Shown one piece after another: positions 35,101-44,664 of a DNA stretch of 64,000 nt. This stretch comes from Carposina sasakii (taxonomy: Eukaryota > Arthropoda > Insecta > Lepidoptera > Carposinidae). Both the position numbers and the translations under genes were made by a program. How positions within the stretch are numbered: position 1 is the first letter of the stretch; each line of letters starts with the position of its first letter. The notes beneath the pieces were generated by a model. That model worked only from the letters and a program-made list of their open reading frames with translations. It was not told the origin of the DNA and did not search any database. Location of the stretch: the NCBI GenBank assembly GCA_014607495.2, contig CP053162.1:2178469-2242468 (forward strand), read 5' to 3'.

Positions 35101-36617
35101 CATTCTTCTGAATGTGATGGAACTTGTCTTGACTTTGGAGGGTGGTGGTCTAATATCCCACGGGGACCAGCCGGATTGGGACATGTATATGTTTTCCGGC
35201 TCCCCTTTAATTGTTTTTTGCTCACACAGACACACTTAAGTACTTAAAAATTTCATTTATTAACTAAAATTTTGTTTTATATAGGTACCTAATAATAGGG
35301 AGAAAGTTAATGCTGGAAAAAGGGGAGAAAAGTACTTCTATCAGCTAAAATTTATCCCGTTCTTAGGTACTCAAGAACATTCTAGCACAGAATGAACTTG
35401 AACCTCTCTATGTATATGCAAAGTACATGTAAATCATTATTTTCCTGCCCTTATTCCATGTGTTATTATAATTGGGGTTGGCACAATATGGTTTTTTTCG
35501 AACTTTCATACTCAAACTCACATTGACAAAGAGTTGGCTTTTTTTAAGCCGACTGCCTGCCTGGTTCCAACCTTCTTGAATATAGCTAAGTGACAATTAT
35601 TAGAAAATCTGTACATTTAATAAATTCAGTGGTACAGACCTGTGACAGGGATCAAACTTACACCTCTCGCTTAGAAGGAACACATCTTAACCACTAATGC
35701 TATCACTGCATGTATATCCACTTATTTTGGCTAGTTATTAAAGCTCTGTGAATTTTATATTAAACTACATTATCACACACTACTCATGCAGTAAGTATGT
35801 GTTTTTGATAGCTATTTTGTATGAATTATGAAGCCTGAGGGACTTCATCATTTCTTATATCTCTTACCCACTACTGAAGCTATTAAACTATTATTTCAGT
35901 AAACTTACTCATTTTGTTTTATAAGATCTTTTAGACATGCTTCTTGTTTCTCCAGCATGGCCAATCTTTCTTTCTGCATATTTATATCCAGCTTCAGGTC
36001 ATCCAAGTCTTCCTTCTCTCCGGGTAAACAAATATCATGATATTTCCCTTTTATTTCTGTTATAGAACATTCTAAATCATCCTCGGATAACAGTCCACCT
36101 CTTTTCGCAATTTCTCCATATCTAAAAGAATTAGAAAAAGAGAAAATTCAGTAAAACATAGCTACTTACTTATTTACATAGCTACAACATAATGCAGTAT
36201 GCGGTTAGGAAATCATGCTACTCTAGCCAAACCATAAAAAAATTTCCAATGAAGTTAAGTTCAGTTAGGAATCTACTACTTAGTTTTAAGTACAAGATTA
36301 AGAATAACTAGGCAATTGGGATCAAAATTTATTTCACTTGGACTAAAATTACCAAATTTATGGTAGGAAAGTTTCAAATGTATTCAGAATTCAGGCGAGA
36401 TTTATTATGAATAAATAGGTACTGTAATAAGTTACCTGTACTCTTCCCGAGGAGTTAAGGCATTATTTTGATCCAAATTGCGGTATAACCAGCGTAGAAC
36501 TCCAGCAAAATCGGTGTCGTTCAACAACCACTCAAACGACTTTTTGTAGGTTTCCACGCCTAAATCATGAAGAAAAGGCACAAATTCTTCATCACTTATA
36601 TCACTGTAGAGATTCAT
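24347..36617 (-). CDS. HAUS3: HAUS augmin-like complex subunit 3, complete 10-exon gene
   Basis: HAUS3 is a subunit of augmin, which recruits gamma-tubulin to the sides of spindle microtubules for branching nucleation. Exons in transcript order: 36436-36617, 35909-36121, 31011-31200, 30204-30382, 29316-29426, 27777-27932, 27074-27251, 25729-25946, 25343-25508, 24347-24445. All have AG/GT borders and matching phases, totalling 1692 nt (563 aa plus TAG), near the 603 aa of human HAUS3. The N-terminus has the HAUS3 signature: F..L..LG....SFEWLL.D, then LRWLYRNLDQNNALT, then EEYRYGEIAKRGGLL. The rest is coiled coil rich in Glu, Lys, Leu and Gln, as expected for an augmin rod subunit. The start codon (CCAAGATGA context) opens the conserved domain at once. 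The gene converges with the ADAMTS gene. Intron 2 (4.7 kb) contains an RTE-like LINE; other introns hold MITEs and SINEs. Confidence 0.9.
24477..24594 (+). repeat. Minisatellite, 22/44-bp units, HAUS3 intron 9
   Basis: About five units alternating TACTGCCACAATGCAGTTCA and TACTGCCACAAAACAATTCA. Confidence 0.9.
24597..24815 (-). mobile_element. SINE S1 copy in HAUS3 intron 9
   Basis: Reverse copy: GGTTCGAACC-type B box near 24800, CCTCCTCGGGTATAGCTAAA, and a tail at the left end (CATCATCTTCCTGCCCCCA). Confidence 0.65.
25028..25217. mobile_element. Fold-back MITE (family F), copy 1, HAUS3 intron 9 region
   Basis: Left arm CCCCTTATTACCTAACTAG and right arm GTAATCAGGGGGC are inverted; both carry GCGATAGCGAAAATTGTACA or its complement. 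Edges are approximate. Confidence 0.72.
25343..25508 (-). CDS. HAUS3: HAUS3 exon 9
   Basis: Acceptor GTTTTCAG, donor GTACAG, phase 2 in and 0 out. It encodes QSYQALTNYVLGGCTKQP and LRQNMENVDARLVQHS. Confidence 0.86.
25729..25946 (-). CDS. HAUS3: HAUS3 exon 8
   Basis: Acceptor TGTTTCAG, donor GTAAGT, phase 0 in and 2 out. It encodes CSEQLSREEKLLTSDILHNC and FKSFSELKNEINDLNDSI. Confidence 0.88.
26690..27034. mobile_element. TA-flanked MITE (family B) in HAUS3 intron 7
   Basis: Reverse of the copy at 5546; left end truncated, right end CATCCTGTA kept. Lies 40 bp from HAUS3 exon 7. Confidence 0.75.
27074..27251 (-). CDS. HAUS3: HAUS3 exon 7: coiled coil
   Basis: Acceptor AATTGCAG, donor GTGAGT, phase 2 in and 0 out. 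It encodes LDTTQQALSLDRIVYYAL and TTEELLQFSAQLKGYV. Confidence 0.88.
27777..27932 (-). CDS. HAUS3: HAUS3 exon 6: coiled coil
   Basis: Acceptor ATTGCAG, donor GTAAAC, phase 2 in and out. It encodes AQSAVELLEQEESIVYQQL and VTEFVEERTRLTVD. Confidence 0.88.
28335..28465 (-). repeat. Dispersed repeat family E, HAUS3 intron 5
   Basis: GAAGTCCACTGTTGGACATA, AGCAGCCTGCATCCAACCG and CGACCTTGGCCAGGTCGTC mark a common moth repeat. Confidence 0.5.
28710..28935 (-). repeat. Dispersed repeat family A, HAUS3 intron 5
   Basis: Reverse copy with GGCAGCAGCGCCTTCC and CCAGCAGTGGACTACAATAG. Confidence 0.7.
29316..29426 (-). CDS. HAUS3: HAUS3 exon 5
   Basis: Acceptor CTTTTACAG, donor GTGAGT, phase 2 in and out. 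It encodes LTEAIYAYIKTEAELSGEQA. Its acceptor and first 20 coding bases are duplicated 42 bp upstream in the transcript (unit 29449-29490). Confidence 0.88.
29407..29490 (-). repeat. 42-bp tandem duplication over the HAUS3 exon 5 acceptor
   Basis: Units 29407-29448 and 29449-29490 differ at three positions. Each holds an acceptor and 20 exon-like bases. Confidence 0.9.
29587..29745 (-). repeat. Dispersed repeat family A, internally deleted, HAUS3 intron 4
   Basis: Reverse copy with GGCAGCAGCGCCTCCCG and CAGCAGTGGACTGCAATAGG. Confidence 0.7.
29768..30003 (+). repeat. LINE-derived 3' fragment in HAUS3 intron 4
   Basis: Starts ACTAGTGCACGCCCGCGAC and ends CGTTTATAATATTAGTAGGA, the usual two ends of this family. 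Confidence 0.65.
30204..30382 (-). CDS. HAUS3: HAUS3 exon 4
   Basis: Acceptor TTTTACAG, donor GTAAGA, phase 0 in and 2 out. It encodes KKFFTFGPLESYRQSQALF and HFDLFTSRKFSKRQND. Confidence 0.9.
31011..31200 (-). CDS. HAUS3: HAUS3 exon 3: coiled coil
   Basis: Acceptor AAATTTCAG, donor GTGATA, phase 2 in and 0 out. It encodes LTKEALTKEVTKL and VEDLTEGVMDIVADALEVY. A LINE-derived repeat begins about 20 nt upstream of its acceptor. Confidence 0.88.
31219..31740 (+). repeat. LINE-derived fragment abutting HAUS3 exon 3
   Basis: Starts AACTAGTGGACGCCCGCGAC and ends near TTATAATATTAGTATAGAT. It contains three diverged copies of a roughly 110-bp segment (TTCCCGTGGGAATTTC words at about 31400, 31525 and 31650). 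Confidence 0.65.
32230..32895 (-). pseudogene. RTE-like ORF, C-terminal part
   Basis: Follows the RT in another frame. It contains YTYLGQNL, the GCQCWTLTKA segment, and a C-terminal WAGHVAR..DGRW...W.PRED.RPRGRP..RW.DD pattern found in insect RTE-type and related LINE proteins. Confidence 0.85.
32876..33766 (-). pseudogene. RTE-like ORF, reverse transcriptase part
   Basis: About 296 codons with the RT blocks in order: SPGSDNITNDILK, YRPISLLPALYKVFTK, FIDYSKAFDCISH, GVRQGDPISPNLF and HLRFADDIVILS (catalytic FADD). It continues the endonuclease frame after a one-base shift and stops near 32876 at a second shift. Confidence 0.88.
33846..35225 (-). pseudogene. RTE-like ORF, endonuclease part
   Basis: 459 codons. 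After a short leader come VCTYNVRGL, GLSETKREG, MGDFNAKIG, the WTWHTPD segment, YNEIDFIIT and TTHPTDHRLV, the ordered motifs of the exonuclease-endonuclease-phosphatase fold used by LINEs to nick target DNA. The open frame begins with GTG at the element edge and has no good ATG at the very 5' end, so slight 5' truncation is possible. It stops at 33846 where the frame shifts by one base before the RT domain. Confidence 0.88.
35434..35698 (-). mobile_element. SINE S1 copy in HAUS3 intron 2
   Basis: Reverse copy with GACTGCCTGCCTGGTTCCA, TATAGCTAAGTGACAA and a decayed head (AACCACTAATGC) at the right end. Confidence 0.65.
35909..36121 (-). CDS. HAUS3: HAUS3 exon 2
   Basis: Acceptor TTCTTTTAG, donor GTAAGT, phase 2 in and out. 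It encodes YGEIAKRGGLLSEDDLE and then a coiled coil (QKERLAMLEKQEACLKDLI). Confidence 0.9.
36436..36617 (-). CDS. HAUS3: HAUS3 exon 1: start codon and N-terminal domain
   Basis: It starts MNLYSDISDEEFVPFLHDLG and ends in PREEY with two spare bases; donor GTAACT. It contains YKKSFEWLLNDTDF and LRWLYRNLDQNN, the most conserved part of HAUS3. Confidence 0.92.
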
Positions 36618-36872
36618 CTTGGCCAGTTACAATAGTTAATACTAGGTACATATACGATTTTAGTATTATTTTTATAAACAGTTCGTTACAATTTTGCAGT
36701 TTTTGAAACTTTGTTTTTGTTTATGATGTCAGTTGTCAAACTTTGAGTGACATTTCAAAAAAAAAGTTGCCATATATTTGTCAAAAAATCCCACATCCAA
36801 AACTTATTTCGAGTAAAACTTAAGCAGTTCACACACGGCAGCTATAATGTAAAGATGTATATTATACAATAC

Positions 36873-36909
36873 GTAAAAATATACATTATACTATAATGTA
36901 TATTTTTAC
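36873..36909. repeat. 37-bp perfect palindrome 5' of HAUS3
   Basis: An 18-bp AT-rich arm (GTAAAAATATACATTATA), a single C, then its exact reverse complement. It lies about 256 bp upstream of the HAUS3 start codon. Confidence 0.85.
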
Positions 36910-36912
36910 ATC

Positions 36913-37233
36913 TTAGTATCTTAAGATACAGAGCGGTACGAAAATATACATTTTATATCTCGATCTTTGTACAGGCTGTTCAAAGATAGACAGAGACACA
37001 CACACACTTCCCAGAGAGAGAGAAAGAGAAAGAGAGAGATAATCACAAAATTTTCTGTTTGATAAATCATCATATAATTTGTATAATTTAAACTCTCCGC
37101 AACTTTCCTTATACTTTATGTGATTTTCAATCCACATTGTTCTGTTTTTGGCACATGTGGCAATACGCGCATCAAATTTAAGATCTGAATAATCTTCTGA
37201 TGAACTATCTAGTACGAGTAAATCGAGTAACAA
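36913..37233 (-). pseudogene. PIF/Harbinger transposase N-terminal fragment (probable)
   Basis: A 106-codon open stretch whose first half has an R.MW...GEF..L...L..R.F.DYL pattern, like the region before the nuclease domain of Harbinger/HARBI1 transposases. The second half runs into a (CTCT)n-like purine/pyrimidine tract and is not transposase-like. No nuclease domain follows. Identification rests on a short motif and is tentative. Confidence 0.4.
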
Positions 37234-38001
37234 GTAATTCGACAGATCTAGAATAATATTATAGCATTAAAAATAAGGATGGCGATATTTTTGACAAAAT
37301 AATTTTTTTCTTGAAGTAATTTTTCCATTCGCACAATTTCCCAATTTGTTATTTTCGATAGTCTAGCATTGAACAATGGGAATAATATCTATATTTTGGT
37401 TCGAGTATAGGTACGTACAATCTAGGTAGATACCAACTTAGAGACACTAAAAGGTACCTAGGACGCTACTAACTTAAGACTTTAAGCAGGTACTTAGTAA
37501 GGCAATAATAGCGAGTCGGGTACCTAAACTTTAGTAGGGGCTAGGGCCAACCGATCTCTATTTTCGGGGAGCGTACCAAAATTTTGGCTTTATTGCCACG
37601 TTGAATGGCAAGATAATAAAAGCATGATTATTTAGCCGAAGTAGCAGCTATATGTACCTACTAAAACGCGCAATACACAACTGCGCACACATAATAAAAC
37701 ATAATTTATACACAGACAAATATACGTTGTGAGATAATCATAAATCAGTGAGTTGACACAGATGAGGGGAAGCAGTCAATTGACTAAATGCCCAATTCGG
37801 CAACCCTCATGTTATGGCGGTTGCTCGTAACCTGTTTGACACGTCCAAGTTCAAGGTTAATTCTTTAGTACCTTGGGCAATGTCGCGAAAAATTGTACTG
37901 AAATTGATAACGCTTGAATTCGTGGTTGAAGAATTTTATTTTAATAATAATTATGGATAGGTAACGTTATGTGTAAATTGTTATTACACACCTATGATGT
38001 A

Positions 38002-38465
38002 GGAGCGGCGATAGCCCAGTGGTTAAGACGTGCGCCTTCCATGCGACGGGCGTAACTTCGATCCCAGTCACGGGCCTGTACCACTTGGAATTTCTAAAAT
38101 TATCACTTAGCTCATGAACGTATAAACAATAGCGGACAAAGTGTTGTCACTACACAGAGTGAAGCATTCATAGTAAGCTCGGTAACGTAGTAGGGATGTG
38201 TATTGACGCGTTATCCACCTACACATACAAACCATAGTAAGCTCGGCGCCTACCAGAAAATCCGCACACATACACAACGTGCCGCCATTACGGTGCTTCA
38301 ACCTGTGCAATTACATCCGTTGTTCTTTATACGTTCATGACTTAGCTTTACCCGAGAACAGTTGGCATCAGGCAGGCAGCCGGTCGTGATACAAAATTAT
38401 GAGTTTTCGCAATGAAACCATATAGAAGACATTTATTATGGGATAAGGACAGGAAGATGATGATG
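38002..38465 (+). mobile_element. tRNA-derived SINE (family S1), split by a MITE
   Basis: The head has an A-box-like TAGCCCAGTGG and a B-box-like TTCGATCCC. The body continues after the inserted element at 38348 (TTTACCCGAGAACAG, GGCAGGCAGCC) and ends in a GATGATGATG tail. It does not fold as a full functional tRNA. Confidence 0.75.
38113..38339. mobile_element. hAT-like MITE (family H), copy 1, inserted in a SINE
   Basis: 227 bp with terminal inverted repeats of about 24 bp (CATGAACGTATAAA...), flanked by an exact 8-bp duplication ACTTAGCT at 38105-38112 and 38340-38347. No coding capacity. The 8-bp duplication is the usual hAT length. Confidence 0.88.
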
Positions 38466-38730
38466 ACATCCATGATTTATACTTGAACACGAACGAGTCC
38501 TTAGCTGCTGAATACCTACTAACTTGAGTTTCACTTCCTTCGTCGTCGTGTCACTTTGGAGCTGTACCACTTTCACGTTCCACTGTAACACGTCAAAACT
38601 TACGTAGGTAAATATCCCGAAAATTGAGATTTTTTGAAATATTTGACAACATAATAAACTAGTTACTGTATTTACCCAATTACATAATTCATTACATATT
38701 CATTATGTATTCTAAATAAATATTACATTA

Positions 38731-38968
38731 TACATGATGTTTTTTCGTTGCCACCATTAACGAAGGGTACATACTACATACATCAAATAAAGTAAGTTTA
38801 TGCCAAAATAAATTCTAAGATGTATTTTTTTTTTTAATTTAATTATTTAATCGGGCAAAATTATTTTGGAAACCAGACACTTCCCAGGTATGCTTCATTG
38901 GAGAAAAATGATCGTTATGATGAGGAGATTCCGTAGTTTTCGGGAACGTTGACGACCAAAAATCAACG
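38731..38968. mobile_element. TA-flanked MITE (family B), internally deleted
   Basis: TACATGATGTTTTTTCGTTG at the left and GACGACCAAAAATCAACG at the right match family B; about 150 bp of the centre is missing. Confidence 0.7.
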
Positions 38969-38999
38969 TAGTTTTAAACCATAAAAAAAAGTTCGGCAA

Positions 39000-40300
39000 A
39001 AAATATATCTAATCAAACAGCTAATTTGGCACACTAAATAGGTATCTATTACCATTACATATTTAAAATGTATTGTTTTTTGTCTATCTAAATGAGAGTA
39101 CCTAACAATAATAAATAATATTTTACAAGTACTAATGTAGGTTACTAACTTTAATTTTGATAATGTTACAGTCGGCAAACACGTAGTATGGCCGTTAACG
39201 TGTACATAATGCCAATGGAAACAAATACCAATACAGCAGCAGCAGCGTAGGAAGTGGCGACATCGAGCATCCTTCACCATTGTCCTCTCAGCTAGAAAAA
39301 CAATAGACCGAGCAGCTTTTACAACGAACACAAGCCTCCGTCCAACTGTCCAAATCACCGATAAAACCTACATCATTGTATTAAAGCTTAAAATCATATA
39401 CCAACACGAATACGACGGAGATTTTTAATTTTGGTTTACGCTTTCCTTAAAGCTTTTATCTCATGAATCTCAAAGCATGTACTCGTATTAAATGCTATAT
39501 ATAGTAGTATATAGTTCAAGATGAAAGATCGATAGGTATAGGTAGAAAGAAGAAGGTACATAAAGCATATAAGCGAGAATAATACCGCTGAAGTGTAGAT
39601 AAGATCCCTACAAATCTAAGTAGTTATAATACATAATTATACCTACTTAATTAATAATAGCATCATAGAAAGATGTTGGTTGGTTGGTACTTGGTAATAG
39701 AAGTACTACATAGGTAGATACTTAAGTGTGGAAAGTTGAAGAGAAAGCCAAAATGTAGTAAGTACGAAATATCATTAATTCGTATTATGGTGCCTAATTT
39801 AACTACTTCTACTTGATACCACAAGATGGTGTTGGTTTGGTCCAACTGTGTAGGTTTATGCAAAGGCGCAATGTAAGGTCGTTGGTTCCTCTATTCATTT
39901 ACAATAATTCTATTTTTATCCTTTTCCCGCACCTTTTATAGACAAACGATCTTTGAAATAGAGTTTTGTATGTAAAGTTGTCAGTTTGTTTATTTGTTCG
40001 GACATCCCACGCCAGCCATGCCGGCATGCGACTCATAGTCTCTTTGGTTCAAGTGCAAGAACAAAAATATATTTGAGTAGCTTTGCTGGTTTTATAATGT
40101 TTGGCCTGAACTGAATCGTGGTTTTAAAGTGATAGTATCCAACCTAGTCGGAACCAATCTGATTAATGATTGACTTCTATCTAGCTAGGAACATCTCTTA
40201 CAAAGCTTTTGCGTAAAGCACTTACCTACAGATTTGAAAACGTATCTTGGTATTTTATTTCAAGTTGTCTTTATATTTTGAAATAGCCTGTAGTGTTTGC
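39000..40300. other. Intergenic, no gene seen
   Basis: The 131-codon open frame at 38963-39358 (-) has a Cys-rich run from a (CAG)n-like stretch and no domain. Confidence 0.45.
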
Positions 40301-40909
40301 CACTACTGAGCAAAGACCTCCCCAGCCGGGAGGTCGAAACCTATCATAGGTGGGGACAAATACTCTAGTTGTATTCTTTGGACTATGTGCCCACCACGCA
40401 CAACCAGTACCTACGGTTTGATAAGTTTTCGCTGATCAGCTGACGACCACTTGCTGGACGCAGGTTGGGCTTGCAATATGTTGCGAAGAACCCTTCCATC
40501 CGTATGTATTTTACTAAAAATTATATGCCAGGGCACAGAAGAACGACAGCTGAAGAAGACATAGCTGCTCAACTCATCAAAGTTAATGAAATCCTTAATG
40601 ACCATCTCCATAGCTTTCCTAGCCCACATTGTGTGCTAAGTCACACAGGATTATCTCGTTAAGGTGAAGGACAACAAAGGGATACTGTGACGAGGACATC
40701 TTTGTAAAAGGTCAAACTTGCCTTGTAACTTATTCTTATTCTTTATTATACACTAACATTTTATACAGAAAAACAGTTTACAAATTATAATGTACAAAGG
40801 CGTACATGCTACATTATATCCTCCATGCTTAGTATATCATTGAGATATTTTCAGCGATAAAAGGAAAACTAGGTAGGCATCTAGGTACCTATATTTTAGA
40901 TATATCTTA

Positions 40910-41085
40910 AGGTAGGTTCCCACGGTGCGTGATTTCGCGGACGGACGCGGACGCGCCGACGACGGCTACGGACGGACGCGTACCACGGACACGTCTGTAT
41001 TACCACAGACGCTCCGTTTCCCACAATCCGTGGTGCGGGCTGGTGCGTGTCCGTCCGTAATATCACGCACCGTGGGAACCCACCT
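40910..41085. mobile_element. PIF/Harbinger-like MITE
   Basis: 176 bp, GC-rich, with about 24-bp terminal inverted repeats (AGGTAGGTTCCCACGG / matching rc) and TTA on both sides (40907-40909, 41086-41088), the Harbinger target duplication. The inside is a repetition of CGGACGGACGCG-like words. Confidence 0.85.
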
Positions 41086-42374
41086 TTAGACCGACGTCCT
41101 AATAGTGCCAAATAGATTATTTGTACGTGTCTACCTAACTTCTATTAACATATGTAAATTGTAAATTTTATTCTTAGGTACTTACCTACTTGTTATGTAC
41201 CTACCTATGTATAGCATCATGAAGGAGATACCATAGCAACGTATAGCATTGCGGGGCTCATCGCTCATCGCTTTAGGGTCAGTCCCGTCCCTGAGTTCGA
41301 CTCCTACGACATGCACGGAAGAAATGCAGCTAATGTATTCTAGTACATAACTTTAATACATAACAAAATAATTTCATTTCATGTCAATACATAACTTTGT
41401 CCAGTTTCTGCAGATATATCTCTGCCCAGCTTTAGAAGGGCCCAAACAAAACACACACCTTTTAATAGACAACACACATCCGCCTAGAAATTACGAATTA
41501 ACATTTATTTGGAAGGGTGACAGGGCGGTTTTGGAGCTTTGAAGTCTGTGTCTTGAAGGAAGCACTAAATGGAAATGGCTTAAGATGGTAAACAGCCTAC
41601 ACCGTGTCCCACTGTTGGGCAAATACCTTCCCAATTTGAGCCTACACTAGTCTTATTCCCACTATAGTGCTATGCTAAAACTTATCCATTGGCCATCTTC
41701 GCGCATCTGTCTGGGTGCATTCAACTTATGTGTCCGGCCCAGTTCTTGCAGCCTGCACGTCAACGTCTGTGACACCAGTGACCAGAGTGGACTAACCCTC
41801 CCGAAATGGGGTAGACAGAACTGCAGGATTATAAAAGAAAACCCTCAGCCACGCTTAGCATTGGGACAAACATAAATTATTTAGGATAAGTTGTTGGTTT
41901 TGCTTTTTGAAAACAGTGTTGCCTTTGTGTGTTGTCCCAGAAGGAAAGGTAGAGATATACTATAGAACCTGCCATTGGTTCACGCTGCCCCACACGACGC
42001 TGCCTGCCTATAATAGGTTTAATATGCGGATTATTGCACCTCCTCTTCGTCCTTTCTTAATGGTCCTGACCTGCATAAGGTAATGTAAACATAAGGTTTA
42101 GTTATACAGCTGTATTAACAAATTAAGACCGTTCATCCTCTTCATGAAGTGGAATAAATTAAGGACTTCTTATGGATTTCCGTCGAAAATCGATCGCTAG
42201 TGGTATGTGTTGTTGCATTTAATACATAGTAATAATAATAACAATAATAATTTATTTTCGGAAAGAATATTACAATCCATTTGTTAGTAAGTACATAAAA
42301 ACACCACTTAAAATCTATGTCAGTAAGACACAATTTAAAATCGTTGTTTTCGACATGCTCTTACCCGAACAACA

Positions 42375-42911
42375 TTACTTTTTCCACACATGTACTTTTG
42401 CAATATTATTCAGATAAGAACAGTCCACCCTATTTGCTATCATGTTTAGAATGCTGTTGGTGCTGCCACGCACTCTGCTGACCATTGCTGCTAGGCGCTT
42501 CCGTATCAAGGCCTCAAACCCTTCTACTCTAGCCCAAACGAACATGCCCGAGGCACTACAGTAACGCGGCAGCCTCAACAGCATCCTGAACGCATTATTA
42601 AACTGAACTCGAAGGGCATTATACGCTTTTTTAGTGTATGTATCCCATAGGCTGCATGTGTAGAAGGAAGTACAGTATGCCCTAAATAATGTAATTCTTG
42701 CTTCAATGGAGCAGCGTGCAAACCTACGAGCTAACATATTTGCTCTCACCGATAATGCCCTCCGCTCTCTCTCTATGTCCAGTTCGTCACGTAAGTCTGA
42801 GGTTAATATGTGACCTAAATACTTAAAACGTTCTACCCTTTCTAAAGAAGCCCCATTCATTTTTACTGGCGGTATTATAGGGTAATGTTTAATACCGGAT
42901 TTAAAAACCAT
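42375..42911 (-). pseudogene. Non-LTR retrotransposon RT C-terminal fragment
   Basis: 178 open codons with RFKYLGHILTSDL, RANMLARRFARCS, LFRAYCTSFYTCSLW and FRMLLRLPRYCSASGMF, typical of the region after the RT domain in LINE ORF2. No RT catalytic core precedes it on the right, so this is a 5'-truncated insertion. Confidence 0.75.
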
Positions 42912-43020
42912 ATATTGGCTTTTTTTGGCATTATATATTATAGTAGCTGATCATGAACAAAACTGTCATTCATTTAATTCATATATGTTTTTCAATCCGT
43001 TTTTCAATCCGCTTAGTTTC

Positions 43021-43397
43021 AAGCTCCTAGACTAGGGAACTATTTCCGAGTGCCTCGGGAAGCACGTAAAGGTTTTGGACCTGCACTGCGCCTAGTATCT
43101 ATAGTCGTGTCAGATTTCCGTTCCATTGGATGTTTACAGTGAGGGAATAGAGAGTGCACCGGGGCCTTAGATAATGTAATATTATTCCTCGATCGAATCG
43201 ATAGAGGTTCGTCAACAACAAGTTTGCGCGAATACAAAGCACATTTTCCCGCGTTCATCAAGTCACGTGATAAATTCCAACTATTCCGCTATTGGTGGGA
43301 GTGTTGCGAAGACGAATGTCGATGCCAATCGATGTTAAATTGTCTGAACACAGAGTTCTATATTTGGGCTTAAAGCTCCTAGACTAGGGAACTATTT
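43021..43397. repeat. 327-bp insertion flanked by 25-bp direct repeats
   Basis: The 25-mer starting AAGCTCCTAGACTAGGG is at 43021-43045 and 43373-43397. The inserted part shares words with 48900-49130 (reversed) and with 63157-63250 (reversed, CGATGCCAA.CGATGTTA). No protein assignment. Confidence 0.75.
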
Positions 43398-43582
43398 ATA
43401 AAAGTTACATCACAAATCACTCCGCACTTTACAGCGCTCGTTTATTTTGACAGACTGTCAACACACGCTGGCTACTATGTTAATTTTTTGACACCTCTCC
43501 TTGTTTGGGACTTTTTATAGAGTAAATAAGATCTATTTAGGGATAGATATTCTTATAATAGTCTTATTTTGCTTATTAAGTG

Positions 43583-43817
43583 CATGAACGTATAAAGAAC
43601 AACGGACGTAATGCAGTCAATGCACAGATTGGAGCACCGAAATGGCGGCGCGTTGTGCATGTGTGCGTATTTTCCAGTAGGCGCCGAGCTTACTATGGTT
43701 TGTATGTGTGGGTGGATAACGCGTCATTAGGTCATTACACATCCCTACTCCATGGAATATCGTTACCCAGCTTACTGTATTGACAACACTCTGTCCGTTA
43801 TTCTTTATACGTTCATG
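43583..43817. mobile_element. hAT-like MITE (family H), copy 2
   Basis: 235 bp with the same terminal inverted repeats, in opposite internal orientation to copy 1. The flanking 8 bp (ATTAAGTG, GTTCTGTA) do not match. Confidence 0.82.
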
Positions 43818-44276
43818 GTTCTGTATCATCTGTTCACAGCATTTACAAGTGCTAGTTTTTCTGCTCCTGAACTCAGGCATTCTTTTAGGCGAACTTGTCA
43901 CAGATTATTTACATCTGTCCCCGCTATGATAAGTGTGACTGTGGGATCTTGAAGAAGCTAAGTCTGGCTAAGTACCTGATTTAGTTATGTTTGTTGTATC
44001 CTGTTTGGCATTGACTTTGAACCTGGGGGTTTGGCAAGTTGGCGAATAAATTGGCTGATTGAGGACCCGATGGCAATGCCCAATTCATGGCCAAGGGTAT
44101 TTTGGCGCAGATTTCGGCTGCCGGGTTGTATGACAGATAACTGTTATGGCTAGACATTGATTAGGACATAAGGCCGAGTAGTCTTCCTGGTTTGAACTGA
44201 ATAAACCTAACTTTGAGAAAGAAAAATTAGATAAACGATGTTCATCATGTAATAATACCTGGTTCTCTACTATAGG

Positions 44277-44664
44277 TACAGGATGTTTTTTCGTTGCCAC
44301 CCTTAACAAAGGGTACGTACTCTATACATCAAATAAAGTAAGTTGTTGCCAAAAAATGGTGGAAAAAGATGTACATTTTTTTGAAAAAAAAATTGATTTC
44401 TTGATCGGGGATAATTTATAGTGTCCAGTGTTTATGCTAGTTTTTTCATAGACAGATATTAATTATTTCTCATAAAAAAATCTTGCTACACGCGTCAATG
44501 TGCATTTATGCAGAAAAACGCAGTCTATTTAGGTACTCAACTTTGGAAAATAATATCTTGGAAACCAGACACTTCCCAGGTATGCTGCCATGGAGAAAAA
44601 TGATTGTGACGATGAGGAGATTCCGTAGTTTTCGGGAACGTTGACGACCAAAAATCAGTCTGTA
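44277..44664. mobile_element. TA-flanked MITE (family B)
   Basis: Left end TACAGGATGT, right end AAATCAGTCTGTA. Internal sequence matches the other copies closely. Confidence 0.75.

Larger units (their letters stand above)
32128..35227 (-). mobile_element. RTE-like non-LTR retrotransposon in HAUS3 intron 2
   Basis: About 3.1 kb bounded by an 11-bp direct repeat AGACACACTTA (32117-32127 and 35228-35238). One apurinic-endonuclease plus reverse transcriptase reading frame runs on the - strand. The 3' end is a (TAA)n tail at about 32126-32155. The frame changes twice (near 33845 and 32890), so this copy is dead. It lies antisense to nothing: HAUS3 is also on the - strand, so the element is in the sense orientation of its host intron. 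Confidence 0.9.

Noticed and set aside
37015..37045. GA-rich tract as a possible regulatory element
   Set aside because: Simple sequence within a transposase relic; nothing points to regulation.
38963..39358. 131-codon - strand frame with a CCCC run
   Set aside because: Low complexity from a (CAG)n-like stretch, no family resemblance.
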